From: Chitinophaga ginsengisegetis
GTDB lineage: Bacteria; Bacteroidota; Bacteroidia; Chitinophagales; Chitinophagaceae
Length of the DNA stretch: 64,000 nucleotides
NCBI RefSeq assembly: GCF_900168065.1
Contig: NZ_FUZZ01000006.1
Location: forward strand, 434,001 to 498,000
Reading direction: 5' to 3'
Shown here: positions 1 through 8,427 of the stretch, in pieces
How positions within the stretch are numbered: position 1 is the first letter of the stretch
Layout: every line of letters starts with the position of its first letter
The notes under the pieces: model-generated
Database searches by the model: none
Told to the model about the DNA's origin: nothing
Seen by the model: only the letters and a program-made list of their open reading frames with translations
Made by a program: the position numbers and the translations under genes

Positions 1-376
1 TTTTATGGGAGAAGTGAGAGCCGAATTTTTCCCCAGGATTTGAAACCGGTAACACGGGGATATTACAGAGGTTCCAGTGTCCCTTATTGGTATGGGTAAA
101 GCCGTAAATTACGGAGTCTTCATACTCATAGCCAGCGCCGGAACCGTATTCCGTCATAGGGCTTAACTGCACCATTGCATTTGGGAGGGAGCTGCCGGGG
201 AAGGTAAGCCCGGCCCATGATCTCCAGCCGCGTGGCAGCTCATAGCCCAGGATTTTAGGATCCGTCATCGGTGCAGTACCGATGAAAGTATTTACATATT
301 TTGTATAGGTTTGACTGCTACCCGCAACGGAAGTAAACAGCAGAATCAATAACGCGCCTAAAGTTTGCTTTCTCAT
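1..376 (-). CDS. GH92 family alpha-mannosidase-like protein, N-terminus (cut by window edge)
   Basis: The first 125 codons of a secreted glycoside hydrolase are visible; the rest lies outside the window. A hydrophobic signal peptide covers about residues 1-20. It is followed by the family 92 opening pattern: YVNTFIGT, then a TFPGSSLPNAMVQLSP block, then GYEYEDSVIYGFTHTN. GH92 enzymes are calcium-dependent exo-alpha-mannosidases acting on glycans in the periplasm or at the surface. The start codon is 16 nt downstream of the GH43 stop on the same strand, so the two probably form one glycan-degrading operon. The exact linkage specificity cannot be read from this fragment. Confidence 0.8.
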   Translation of the reverse strand, partial: MRKQTLGALLILLFTSVAGSSQTYTKYVNTFIGTAPMTDPKILGYELPRGWRSWAGLTFPGSSLPNAMVQLSPMTEYGSGAGYEYEDSVIYGFTHTNKGHWNLCNIPVLPVSNPGEKFGSHFSHK

Positions 377-392
377 TCCTGTGTGATTTATT

Positions 393-1922
393 TTATTGCG
401 GTATTTCACCGGTGTACCTGATATCAAAGAAGCCGAATGCGGCGTTTTCATCCGGGTTGCCCTGGAAGTTCAATCCCGGCCGCGGACTACGGTCCCACGG
501 TGGCAGGAACCCTACAGGATATGCTTTCTTATCCGGTGTAAGCTCTTCCCAGGTTGCCTGTTGTTTCCAATACACCTTACAGGTAAAATCAGGCAGCATC
601 ACCATTTTCAGGTGTACAGGCTTACCGGTATCAGGTACTTTCTGTTCGCTGAGTACATTTCTCTTTCCATCCTTTATTACCCAGAATTCCACTTTATCCT
701 GGCGTACAGCAATGCCAACGGCGGCGGATACATCTCCATAAATAATTAATCCTTTGCCGGCCTTGTTATTATTCAATACGGCAGTACTGATTTCATAAGC
801 CGCTGCATAAGGTCTGAGGGTGAGCGCTATGCCAGCCGGATGATTGCTGTTGTATAACCCCGACAGCTGCAACTTTCCCCCCGTTTGACTGAACACCGGC
901 TTCATATTTCTAAAATCCCACTGCCAGAATATTTTCTTTGTTGGTTGCGCAAAGTTATAATGAAGATGAGTGTTCTCTTTGCTGTTTGACGCCACAGGGA
1001 CGGGCCTGAGCGCAGGCCACTGGTCGGGCTTCCACGACAAAGACGAAATTAATGCTTCCCTGCCGGTAAACACATTGCTGGCTTTGTTATAGGCATGGTA
1101 AATATAAAAGTCGTTGCCCGCAGTATCCTGTACAAAGGTGCCATGTCCGGGGCATTTCCAGTTCCCGTTGTCAGTCAGCGCGGGATTATTGGTATCTTCT
1201 TCGTAAGGCCCGGTGATGGCGGTTGCGCGGGCTACGTTAACCAGGTAGCTGCATGACACGCCACAGCAATTACCTGCGGAATAAAAGAGGTAATAGTAGT
1301 TGCCTTTTTTTATGATGCTTTGTCCTTCCATACCTGAACGGGCATTATCTTTTAACAGGGTGAAAGGCTTGCCTGTCAGTGAAAGTCCATCACCGGAGAG
1401 TTTACTCCCGAGGATCTCAATAGGCCGGTCATCCAGGCCGTAGGCTTTCCAGGTGATGTATAATTGCCCGTTGTCGTTAAATACAAATGCGTCGATGGCT
1501 TCCTTGCCATGTTCTATGATAATGCCATGATCTTTGAAGCCATGATCCGGAAATGCCGAGGTGGCCACGCCTATGCAGGAAACGCCATCGCTCTTTCTTT
1601 TCGCTGTATAATAAACGTAATAGGTATTGTGATGAAAGAAATATTCCGGCGCCCAGAACGAAGAAGAAGTCCAGGAAGGCGCTTTATCAAATAAGAAACC
1701 TGTCTGTTCCCATTGTTGCAGGTTATTTGAACGGAAGATCGGAAAGTGTGGTCCCCATTCGCTGGACGTGCCGATGGCATAGAAGCTGCTGCCCTTCCGG
1801 ATAATGGAAGGATCCGCAAAGTCGCCGGGGATATTTGCCTGCTGGGCTATTGAAGCATGAGTACCTGTCAGAAGTGCGCAGATAGCCAGTACCGGGAGTT
1901 TAAATCTCATCTTTATAATCAT
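393..1922 (-). CDS. GH43 family glycoside hydrolase (xylosidase/arabinofuranosidase type)
   Basis: A 509-residue secreted enzyme. After a signal peptide (about residues 5-26) comes the five-bladed propeller of family 43. FADPSII near residue 37 carries the catalytic base Asp, WAPE follows, EAIDAFVF holds the pKa-modulating Asp, and GMEGQSI holds the proposed acid Glu. Residues from about 340 to the end form a beta-sandwich of the kind that follows many GH43 domains, ending in a NPDENAAFGFFDIRY stretch. GH43 proteins remove xylose or arabinose from plant polysaccharides; the substrate here is not determined. Translation may start at the first Met or at Met5 (1910), both in front of the signal peptide. 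First gene of an operon with the GH92 gene. Confidence 0.85.
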   Translation of the reverse strand: MIIKMRFKLPVLAICALLTGTHASIAQQANIPGDFADPSIIRKGSSFYAIGTSSEWGPHFPIFRSNNLQQWEQTGFLFDKAPSWTSSSFWAPEYFFHHNTYYVYYTAKRKSDGVSCIGVATSAFPDHGFKDHGIIIEHGKEAIDAFVFNDNGQLYITWKAYGLDDRPIEILGSKLSGDGLSLTGKPFTLLKDNARSGMEGQSIIKKGNYYYLFYSAGNCCGVSCSYLVNVARATAITGPYEEDTNNPALTDNGNWKCPGHGTFVQDTAGNDFYIYHAYNKASNVFTGREALISSLSWKPDQWPALRPVPVASNSKENTHLHYNFAQPTKKIFWQWDFRNMKPVFSQTGGKLQLSGLYNSNHPAGIALTLRPYAAAYEISTAVLNNNKAGKGLIIYGDVSAAVGIAVRQDKVEFWVIKDGKRNVLSEQKVPDTGKPVHLKMVMLPDFTCKVYWKQQATWEELTPDKKAYPVGFLPPWDRSPRPGLNFQGNPDENAAFGFFDIRYTGEIPQ

Positions 1923-1964
1923 TTATGGAATAGCCGGGTAAGGTGGATTAGAAACCGGTGGGAA

Positions 1965-1972
1965 CAAAAATA
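1965..1972 (-). promoter_or_regulatory. -7 box for the GH43-GH92 operon
   Basis: On the minus strand the sequence is TATTTTTG, matching the Bacteroidota -7 consensus TAnnTTTG. It lies about 45-55 nt upstream of the GH43 start codon. No clear -33 TTTG partner was seen. Confidence 0.5.
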
Positions 1973-2070
1973 GAAGGTTATGTGGATGTTTTTTCACTAA
2001 AACATCTCATTCCTTCATTGTAAAGTCTCATTATGGGGTTGAATCTTATCTTGTTAAAATAGCGGAATAG

Positions 2071-2982
2071 TTAAAAGACATGTTTAAGTATTTCAAACCA
2101 GGCGGCAGTGGTCAGAAAGCTCACCAGGATGCTGATACCAATAATTAAATTTATGACCCTGGTATTCAGCCTGAATTGTTCCGCTATTACGCCGGAGGTT
2201 ACTAAGGTGGGCATGGCAGCCTCAAAAATACTGATCCTGGCTATATCGCTGCGTTCTTTAAGCAACAGTGCCGCCACCACTACCAACGCGGGCGCCAGCA
2301 GAAGTTTGTATAACAGCACCACCGATACCTGGGAGATCTCTTTTCTCCAGCCGCTGAATTTTAACTGGAGGCCGATAGAAAATAATGCCAGCGGCGCTAC
2401 GGTGGCTACCAGTTTATCGAAGAATGGTTCCGCTACAGAAAGATCGGTTACCCTGCTGAGCAAAAGCGCCAGCACGCAACCCAGGAAAGGAGGAAAGGTG
2501 AGGAGTTTTTTCAGAAGGAATCCTGCACTGGCAGGGGAGTTGCCGGAGGCGCCACCCTTCAGCGCCGTAATAATACCGATGGTAGATAAGATCAGGAACG
2601 TCATCTGATCACAGATGATAGCGATACTTATAAACTGCTCGCCAAAGTAAGCGATGATCAGCGGGAAGCCAATGAAAGACGTGTTACTGTATCCGCCTGC
2701 CAGCTCCAGGGTAGCGTGGGTGCGTTTTGAATATTGTTTGTACCGGCAGTAGATATTCATAAAGCACCAGCTTCCGGCCACCACTATCACGGCGCTTAAC
2801 ACCGGCAGGATCATGGCGGGCGACCAGGTTACTTTTGGGAGATATTTGAAAGATACTGCGGGCAATGCGATGTATAATATCCAGGTGTTGATGCCTTTGT
2901 GCGCATCCGGATGAATGATGCGTGCGGACTTCATTACCATACCAGTCATTATACAGAATGCTATCATTATAAAATTGATCAT
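2071..2982 (-). CDS. AEC family transporter (auxin efflux carrier-like permease)
   Basis: A 303-residue integral membrane protein that is hydrophobic along nearly its whole length, with about eight to ten predicted helices. The family pattern is visible in the N-terminal half (INTWILYIALPAVSF), in the middle (GGYSNTSFIGFPLI, the conserved N-x-x-F-x-G-x-P segment) and in the C-terminal helix EAAMPTLVTSGVIAEQF. AEC carriers export small organic anions such as malate or auxin-like acids; the substrate here is unknown. The gene lies just downstream of an AraC regulator on the same strand, with an inverted repeat between them, which suggests local control. Confidence 0.85.
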   Translation of the reverse strand: MINFIMIAFCIMTGMVMKSARIIHPDAHKGINTWILYIALPAVSFKYLPKVTWSPAMILPVLSAVIVVAGSWCFMNIYCRYKQYSKRTHATLELAGGYSNTSFIGFPLIIAYFGEQFISIAIICDQMTFLILSTIGIITALKGGASGNSPASAGFLLKKLLTFPPFLGCVLALLLSRVTDLSVAEPFFDKLVATVAPLALFSIGLQLKFSGWRKEISQVSVVLLYKLLLAPALVVVAALLLKERSDIARISIFEAAMPTLVTSGVIAEQFRLNTRVINLIIGISILVSFLTTAAWFEILKHVF

Positions 2983-2990
2983 AATAACAG

Positions 2991-2998
2991 CAAAGCTA
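2991..2998 (-). promoter_or_regulatory. -7 box of the AEC transporter gene
   Basis: TAGCTTTG on the minus strand fits TAnnTTTG. Only 8 nt separate it from the start codon, so the transcript would have almost no leader. Confidence 0.55.
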
Positions 2999-3017
2999 GC
3001 TACCAGGAAGAAGGGTT

Positions 3018-3042
3018 AATTGTACTTTCTGGTAGTACAATT
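3018..3042. promoter_or_regulatory. Inverted-repeat operator candidate upstream of the AEC gene
   Basis: AATTGTACT and its exact complement AGTACAATT are separated by 7 nt. The repeat sits about 20 nt upstream of the AEC -7 box, where the -33 region and activator sites are expected. A second small palindrome, TGCAC-TTTT-GTGCA, follows at 3042-3055. The neighbouring AraC protein is the obvious candidate to bind here; that is inference. Confidence 0.5.
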
Positions 3043-3060
3043 GCACTTTTGTGCAGCAGG

Positions 3061-3909
3061 TTAAACGCCTTTTGTTCTGAAGGCAGCCGGGGTGAGGCGG
3101 GTATTCTTTTTAAAAAAACGGTTAAAATAGGAAGGATCGGCAAAGCCAAGACTATAGCTGATCTCTTTAATAGTAAGCGGAGAAGAGGCCAGCAGGATCT
3201 TGCTTTCCGTGAGAAGTCTTTCCTGTAGCAGATCGTGCACGGTATAGCCTAATTTTGATTTGACTAACCGGTTAAGATTCCTGGGCTGCAGGTTCAGTGC
3301 ATTGGCGTAAAAGGAAACCGGCTTACCCTTTTTAAAATGTTGCTCAATCAACAGGGTGAGGTTGCGTACCAGGTGTTTGGAGCTGTTTTTATTTTTCAGT
3401 TCCAGTGTGTTTTTCAGTTCGTGCAGTTTATTACCAGCCAACAGCAACAGGGATACAAAGTGGATGAGCATATTAAAATCTTTCGGCGATTTCAACAGCT
3501 CTTTTTGAATCATCGTGGTAATATGCTCATAAAGTACTGCAGTATCCTCGTCCAGGTCTACAAAGGGTTCGTGGCCGCCCTGCTGCATCATGCCGTTTAG
3601 CTCTTCCTGCGGATGAAAGCGGGTGAACAGTTTATAGATAGGTTCATCAAAGATCACCATCCAGCCGTCACGCTCAAAATCGTTCATTTTATGCACCTGC
3701 CCGGGATGAAAGAAAAACACCCTGTTGGTCAGCATCTGATGTTCGTATCCGTCGATCATTTGCGTACCGTGGCCTTTAGTGATCCACATGATCATGTAAT
3801 GATCGTGCCGGTGCGCTACCGTAGATAGCTCATGTACATATTGGTTCATGCTGATGAGTTGAACCGGATTGGTTTCCAGCAATAACTGCCGCGGAATAAA
3901 ATCTTTCAT
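3061..3909 (-). CDS. AraC family transcriptional regulator
   Basis: From Met at 3909 the protein has 282 residues. The N-terminal part is a cupin-like sensor domain (AHRHDHYMIMWITKGHGTQ ... FFFHPGQVHKM). The last 100 residues hold the two helix-turn-helix units of AraC proteins, ending in the signature IKEISYSLGFADPSYFNRFFKK. Upstream in-frame starts exist at 3942 and 3990, but 3990 lies inside the neighbouring gene. A TAnnTTTG box at 3919-3926 would put the transcript start at about 3912, which favours 3909. It probably regulates the adjacent AEC transporter and itself; the ligand is unknown. Confidence 0.85.
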   Translation of the reverse strand: MKDFIPRQLLLETNPVQLISMNQYVHELSTVAHRHDHYMIMWITKGHGTQMIDGYEHQMLTNRVFFFHPGQVHKMNDFERDGWMVIFDEPIYKLFTRFHPQEELNGMMQQGGHEPFVDLDEDTAVLYEHITTMIQKELLKSPKDFNMLIHFVSLLLLAGNKLHELKNTLELKNKNSSKHLVRNLTLLIEQHFKKGKPVSFYANALNLQPRNLNRLVKSKLGYTVHDLLQERLLTESKILLASSPLTIKEISYSLGFADPSYFNRFFKKNTRLTPAAFRTKGV

Positions 3910-3918
3910 AGCCCGGTT

Positions 3919-3926
3919 CAAATTTA
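3919..3926 (-). promoter_or_regulatory. -7 box of the AraC regulator gene
   Basis: TAAATTTG on the minus strand fits TAnnTTTG and ends 9 nt before the ATG at 3909. It is the argument used to choose that start. Confidence 0.45.
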
Positions 3927-3947
3927 CAATATGTGTCCGCATTTTTA

Positions 3948-4622
3948 TCAGCGGTAATGATAAAAGATGCCCGTATCGAAGATAGTCCACCGGCAGGCTT
4001 TTTGGCCGCAGCTTTTTAGCCCGTTATTGGCCCAGGTGTTACAGGTATAGAAGAGATGATAGCTGCCTTTGGCTTCATAAAAGGCATCGTTCCGGTCGTA
4101 GTTGGCATTGGTGGCAATGTACACGGGCATTTCGCCGGGGAGCGTGCGGAAGCTGTTGTTGATATAATGAACCAGCCGGGCATATTGTTGCTTGTTGACC
4201 ATAATCCTGCGGCAGCTTTCATCTTCGCTGAGATGGCGGTAGTAAGTGGCATGGATGGCAGCGGTGCTAAGACTGAATGCTGCCTTAAAAGCGGTGCTGG
4301 CTTTAAGATCTGCCCAGGTAGGGGTTTCCAGGTAAAAGCCTTTGTCGCCCCAGCCAAAGGCCAGCCATTGTGCGGTGGTGTCTTTGCCAGTGGTATTGCT
4401 GAAGGGGATGCGGGTGCTCCAGTCTATTTGTTCCGTGCGTACAGGCAGTACCAGGTCGGTGTGTACGCCGTTGGTGAGGATATAAATGGGGATGTCCGCA
4501 TCCGGCACTATTTCCCTGCTGGTGCTCATGCGTGAAAGCGTGTAGGCCGATAACAGGTAAACGCTGATCAGCAGCACCAGGGTTAACAGGGAGTAGCCGG
4601 TAATTTTTAACATCTTCTTCAA
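3948..4622 (-). CDS. TIGR02117 family (DUF2459) membrane-anchored protein
   Basis: A 224-residue protein with one N-terminal membrane helix (about residues 6-28), the rest exported. It shows the family landmarks: an ILTNGVHTDLVLP segment, then IDWSTRIPF, then AFGWGDKGFYLETPTW, and near the C-terminus CNTWANNGLK. This family was once called urease-associated, but its biochemical role is not known. It is divergently arranged with the TPR gene at 4714, and each has its own TAnnTTTG box. Its stop precedes the AraC start by about 40 nt, so partial read-through into the AraC gene is possible. Confidence 0.8.
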   Translation of the reverse strand: MKKMLKITGYSLLTLVLLISVYLLSAYTLSRMSTSREIVPDADIPIYILTNGVHTDLVLPVRTEQIDWSTRIPFSNTTGKDTTAQWLAFGWGDKGFYLETPTWADLKASTAFKAAFSLSTAAIHATYYRHLSEDESCRRIMVNKQQYARLVHYINNSFRTLPGEMPVYIATNANYDRNDAFYEAKGSYHLFYTCNTWANNGLKSCGQKACRWTIFDTGIFYHYR

Positions 4623-4638
4623 GAATATCCATTTGGTT

Positions 4639-4646
4639 CAAAGCTA
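4639..4646 (-). promoter_or_regulatory. -7 box of the TIGR02117 gene
   Basis: TAGCTTTG on the minus strand fits TAnnTTTG, 16 nt from the start codon. It lies back to back with the box of the divergent TPR gene. Confidence 0.5.
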
Positions 4647-4664
4647 CAAATTAGCATATTTTAT

Positions 4665-4672
4665 TATTTTTG
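4665..4672 (+). promoter_or_regulatory. -7 box of the TPR membrane protein gene
   Basis: TATTTTTG fits TAnnTTTG. It lies downstream of the longest possible start (4633) and 41 nt upstream of ATG 4714, so it decides for 4714 as the start. Confidence 0.55.
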
Positions 4673-4713
4673 CCGGGAATCAGTTTTTCTTAACCCTGGT
4701 TGTTGAAATTGCT

Positions 4714-5457
4714 ATGTTCCCATTTTGGAGTGACTATTATTACCTGGTTATCATTCTGCAGATTATATGTGTGGTGCATGTCCTGAAATCGGGGAGAAGC
4801 AGGGAGTGGTTATTTTTTATCCTGTTTATCCCGGTGATAGGCGTAGTCGTTTATTTTATCCGCGAAATATTGCCGGATATTACCAATGGCAGCTTTGGTG
4901 AAAACCTGTTGCGTACGTTGTGGCCCAACGGGCGTATCCAGGAGTGGGAGAAGAAGGTACGTATATCCGATACAGTTACCAACAAAATGCAGCTGGCAGA
5001 TGCTTATGCACAGCAAAAGCAATACGACAAAGCCATTGCGCTGACCCTGGAGTGCGCCAATACTTTTACCAAAGATCCGGGTATTATCCTGCAACTGGCC
5101 CGGCTCCAATTCCTGAACGGGCAGTATGCGGCGAGTATTGTGAGCTTTGATAAAGTAAATACTTTCAAGGGAGTGCGGATGAGTAAGGCAGAAGATGAGC
5201 TGATGTACGCGCGCGCATTGGAACAAACAATGGAAACCGGCAGGGCGGAAGAAGAGTACCAGAAAATTATCCGGGTGCATCACTCACTGGAGGCAATGTA
5301 TTATTATGGATTGCTGCTGAAGAAGCAGGGCCGGACAGACGAAGCGCGGGCACAGTTCGAAAAAACGGGGCAGGAAATTGATCTGCATCCCCGCTATGTG
5401 AGGCGAACGATCCGCAAGTGGGTATGGTTATCAAAAAAAGAATTGGCTACTTTATAA
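4714..5457 (+). CDS. Membrane-anchored tetratricopeptide repeat protein
   Basis: From ATG 4714 the protein has 247 residues. Two hydrophobic segments at the N-terminus (YYLVIILQIICVVHVL and WLFFILFIPVIGVVVYFI) resemble the short N-terminal module of cardiolipin synthases (PLDc_N type). They are followed by a soluble part with about four TPR helices (DAYAQQKQYDKAIALTLEC, AMYYYGLLLKKQGRTDEARA). TPR units mediate protein contacts; no enzymatic motif is seen. An in-frame start at 4633 would overlap the promoter region and is less likely. A strong hairpin terminator follows. Confidence 0.75.
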   Translation: MFPFWSDYYYLVIILQIICVVHVLKSGRSREWLFFILFIPVIGVVVYFIREILPDITNGSFGENLLRTLWPNGRIQEWEKKVRISDTVTNKMQLADAYAQQKQYDKAIALTLECANTFTKDPGIILQLARLQFLNGQYAASIVSFDKVNTFKGVRMSKAEDELMYARALEQTMETGRAEEEYQKIIRVHHSLEAMYYYGLLLKKQGRTDEARAQFEKTGQEIDLHPRYVRRTIRKWVWLSKKELATL

Positions 5458-5463
5458 AGAAGA

Positions 5464-5485
5464 GGCTCCGGTGGATACCGGAGCC
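5464..5485 (+). terminator. Rho-independent terminator after the TPR gene
   Basis: A perfect 9-bp stem GGCTCCGGT/ACCGGAGCC with loop GGAT is followed by TTTGTCTT. It begins 6 nt after the TPR stop codon. Confidence 0.75.
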
Positions 5486-5546
5486 TTTGTCTTAACGCTA
5501 TAAATTACGGCCCTTTTGGAGAGGGCGCCTTAAACACAAATCAGCT

Positions 5547-6461
5547 TTAAAGTACGTAGTAAGCGGGTGTTTCCACCTGCTCTTCCGGTGCAGCTTCCTG
5601 TTCGTGCAACATTTGCCGGAGATCATTTTCAATTTTCCTGGCAATAGTTGTTACCGGTGTATCTGTAGGTTTATTTTCAAACGGGTCCTGCAGGTTGATC
5701 GCCATTTTTTCGATCAGCAGGAAAGATGAGGCAATGGCTACCACGAGGGGTATTTCCATAAAGCCCAGCACATCTATCAAGGCAAACGGCAATAACAGTA
5801 TAAAGAAGATAACGGTGAAGTGTGTATAAAGACTATAAGTAGCCGGGAACACGGTATTTTTAATACGTTCACATTTACCCATTGCGTCGCAGAGCCTGGT
5901 CAGCGTCTGGTCCAGGGCAATTTGCTGGTATTGGTTTATCCAACCCTGGTCCATCGCATGTTTCAGATCTCTTCCATGTAAAAGCAACAAGGCAGCCGGC
6001 ACATTATCATATCTCATCACATAGTTTAATTCCCGTCTTGATAATAATCTGTCTACACCTTTGAGCGGATCTGTCTTACGTAACGATTGTCCCAAACTAT
6101 AGCACCATGCTGCCTGTCGCTTTACAAAACGCTCCTGGAAAAGGGTAAGGTCTTCCGATTGATACGTAGTATCCATCAGGCTTAGTACCTGTCTTGTCAG
6201 CGAGCGTGAATCATTTACAATTGCGCCCCATATTGTCCTGGCTTCCCACCATCGGTCGTAGGCCTGGTTGGAGCGGAATGCGAGTAGTAACGATAACACC
6301 GTTCCCAGCACCATTGGCACAGCTATAGGAATAACCAGGTTGGTGAAATCATATTGGTAATAAAGGATATTAATAGCCAGTGAGTAGATGGTCACCAGCA
6401 GGATTTCTATCTTTATTTTACCAAAAACATAATTTAAGGGGATATTATTTTTCAGTAACAT
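5547..6461 (-). CDS. Bestrophin-like channel protein (RFP-TM/UPF0187 family)
   Basis: A 304-residue membrane protein of the bacterial bestrophin family, which form pentameric anion or cation channels in the inner membrane. Hydrophobic helices lie near residues 17-35, 42-62, 210-235 and 240-260. The family hallmark LLAFRSNQAYDRWWEAR-x-WG-x-x-VNDSR is complete at about residues 58-85. Only 11 nt separate it from the upstream stress-protein gene on the same strand, so the two are probably co-transcribed. A role in ion or pH balance is inferred from the family only. Confidence 0.85.
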   Translation of the reverse strand: MLLKNNIPLNYVFGKIKIEILLVTIYSLAINILYYQYDFTNLVIPIAVPMVLGTVLSLLLAFRSNQAYDRWWEARTIWGAIVNDSRSLTRQVLSLMDTTYQSEDLTLFQERFVKRQAAWCYSLGQSLRKTDPLKGVDRLLSRRELNYVMRYDNVPAALLLLHGRDLKHAMDQGWINQYQQIALDQTLTRLCDAMGKCERIKNTVFPATYSLYTHFTVIFFILLLPFALIDVLGFMEIPLVVAIASSFLLIEKMAINLQDPFENKPTDTPVTTIARKIENDLRQMLHEQEAAPEEQVETPAYYVL

Positions 6462-6472
6462 AACCTAGCTTT

Positions 6473-6958
6473 TTATTCTGTTGCCAGCAAAAGTGCTGAG
6501 ATGGTAGACCTGTCTACCACATACTTCCGTTTCTGGAGTTGGATCTTCATCTTTGGATAATTGCATTTGCTGATCAGTTTTTCCGGATCATAGCTTCTTT
6601 TGGAAGGCGCATTAAATTCATGATCGGTCGGTTGAATGATCAGGTCAATGTTTTGTGCCAGCAGGAAATTGCGTAATGCTGCGCGGGTGTTGCCATGAAA
6701 GAATTCTATCTTCAGCTGGTTAATGGCAGATGAATATTTGTTACGGATTATTTCACAACCATCCTGGAAGTCGGACGAAATAAGTTCCACGTGCCTGCTG
6801 TTGCGGGTGTAGGTCATCAGGTCAAACAAAGAGTCCGGCATTTCCAGTGCGTGCATTAATATAATATTTACCTGCTCGCCTGGATGCTGCGCTACGATGT
6901 TGTGTACATAACTGAGTGAGCGGATAGAGAAATCTGTGGGTATGAGTATATTTTTCAT
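6473..6958 (-). CDS. Universal stress protein-like protein
   Basis: A 161-residue cytoplasmic protein starting with the MKNILIPTDFS pattern of UspA-like proteins, with the VNIILMHALEM strand following. The ATP-binding G-2x-G-9x-G(S/T) motif expected near the C-terminus of many Usp proteins is not seen, so this may be a non-nucleotide-binding or divergent member. It is first in a short operon with the bestrophin gene. A TAnnTTTG box lies 21 nt upstream. Confidence 0.65.
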   Translation of the reverse strand: MKNILIPTDFSIRSLSYVHNIVAQHPGEQVNIILMHALEMPDSLFDLMTYTRNSRHVELISSDFQDGCEIIRNKYSSAINQLKIEFFHGNTRAALRNFLLAQNIDLIIQPTDHEFNAPSKRSYDPEKLISKCNYPKMKIQLQKRKYVVDRSTISALLLATE

Positions 6959-6979
6959 ATCTGGTAGCTTTTATAACAA

Positions 6980-6987
6980 CAAAATTA
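6980..6987 (-). promoter_or_regulatory. -7 box of the stress protein-bestrophin operon
   Basis: TAATTTTG on the minus strand fits TAnnTTTG, 21 nt upstream of the start codon at 6958. Confidence 0.5.
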
Positions 6988-7068
6988 TTGCTGTGAAATA
7001 AGTAACCAGTAAGAGCCGCGTTAAAAGATAGTAAGAATGTGGTAAGAATCCGGTAAGAAAAGCAGCCG

Positions 7069-8427
7069 CTACAGTGGAAGTTCCACCCTGATCTCGGTTC
7101 CGTGGTTTACACGGCTGTTTACAATGATGTCTCCTTTATGCATACGAATAATATTCATAGCCAGTGGCAGCCCGATACCATACCCTTTGAAACGGCCGGT
7201 ATTGGAGGCGCGGAAGAAGGGGGAGAAGATATAGGGCAGATCTTCCGGGGGGATGCCGATGCCCTGGTCTTTTACGATAATAATATTTTTCTTTTCTGTA
7301 GCGGCCAGTGCAATAGACACGGGTTCGTTGTTGGAATATTTCACCGCATTCATTACAATGTTGCTGAGCGCCAGTTCCAGCAGTTGTTCGTTGCCGGGGA
7401 TCACTAATTTTTCTTCTTCTTCCGGGAACAGGCTGTAATCTATTTCCACCTGGTTACCCGGGTGCAGTTTATCGATAGTGTTTTTTACGGTGAACAGCAG
7501 TTCATCGCTGCGGATTTGTCCCCATTCCTGTTTCTTGCCGTCAAAGCCGGTTTGGGCCAGGTGCAGCAGGCTTTTGGTGATGTGTTCCAGTCGCCCTGCT
7601 TCATGAAGGATATTCTTCAGGGAGTAGATATATTTATCCTGGGTACGTTCTTTATTAAGTGCCAGTTCTGCTTCGCCGATGATGGCGGTGAGAGGGGTAC
7701 TCAGCTCATGGGAGGCGTTGCTGACAAAATTATTTTGTGTTTCAAACGCGGTTTCCAGCCGGTCCAGCATATTGTTAAAGGTACCTGCCAGGTCGTTGAT
7801 TTCATCGCCGCTGTCGTCTACATTCAGCCGCAGGTGCAGGTTGCGGGAGCTGATGCTTTTTACCTGCACCATCATGTGCCGGATAGGTTTTAGAATATAT
7901 TTGGAGAAGAAAATGCCGGCGCCAACCAGGATGACGCTGGAGGCCACGGAGCAGATGATCAGGATTTTGCGCAGCCATCCCAGGTATTCCACACTGTATT
8001 GGTTAATGGCCGATACAATCACGATATACAGTCCCTGTTTGCTTTTATACAACACGCCTTCGTAGAAGCGGTCGCCTTCGCGGTAGGTAGCCTTGCTTTC
8101 GCGGTACACCTGTTCGTAGAAGGAGTTGGGAAGGGTGAGTTGTTCATCTTTATGAACGGTGCCATCGGCGGCCACTTTCAGGAAGTATTCCTTTTCGGCC
8201 GGCAGTTTTTCCAGGTGTTCCTCCCGGATCTCGTTATAGATCACGGAGTCGGATTCATAATAGGGAAGGGTGGCTTTTGCAGTAAGATAGGCGCGTATTT
8301 CCAGCCGTTTATAGAAGTCTTCAAAGGAGTGTTGATTGGCGAAATAATACACCAGTCCACTCATCACGAGGATTGTAGAAATCGTTAACCCGGCAAATAG
8401 CAGTAATATCTTAGTGCGTATCTTCAT
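7069..8427 (-). CDS. HAMP-containing sensor histidine kinase
   Basis: A 452-residue transmembrane kinase. TM1 lies near residues 7-28, a periplasmic sensor of about 125 residues follows, then TM2 (about 156-176), HAMP, and the dimerisation helix with phospho-acceptor His240 in NASHELSTPLTA. The ATPase domain shows NAVKYS (N box), VKDQGIGIP (G1) and GYGIGLPLA (G2). It overlaps the response regulator stop by 17 nt, the usual coupling of a cognate pair. The signal sensed is unknown; the periplasmic part has no recognised motif. Confidence 0.92.
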   Translation of the reverse strand: MKIRTKILLLFAGLTISTILVMSGLVYYFANQHSFEDFYKRLEIRAYLTAKATLPYYESDSVIYNEIREEHLEKLPAEKEYFLKVAADGTVHKDEQLTLPNSFYEQVYRESKATYREGDRFYEGVLYKSKQGLYIVIVSAINQYSVEYLGWLRKILIICSVASSVILVGAGIFFSKYILKPIRHMMVQVKSISSRNLHLRLNVDDSGDEINDLAGTFNNMLDRLETAFETQNNFVSNASHELSTPLTAIIGEAELALNKERTQDKYIYSLKNILHEAGRLEHITKSLLHLAQTGFDGKKQEWGQIRSDELLFTVKNTIDKLHPGNQVEIDYSLFPEEEEKLVIPGNEQLLELALSNIVMNAVKYSNNEPVSIALAATEKKNIIIVKDQGIGIPPEDLPYIFSPFFRASNTGRFKGYGIGLPLAMNIIRMHKGDIIVNSRVNHGTEIRVELPL

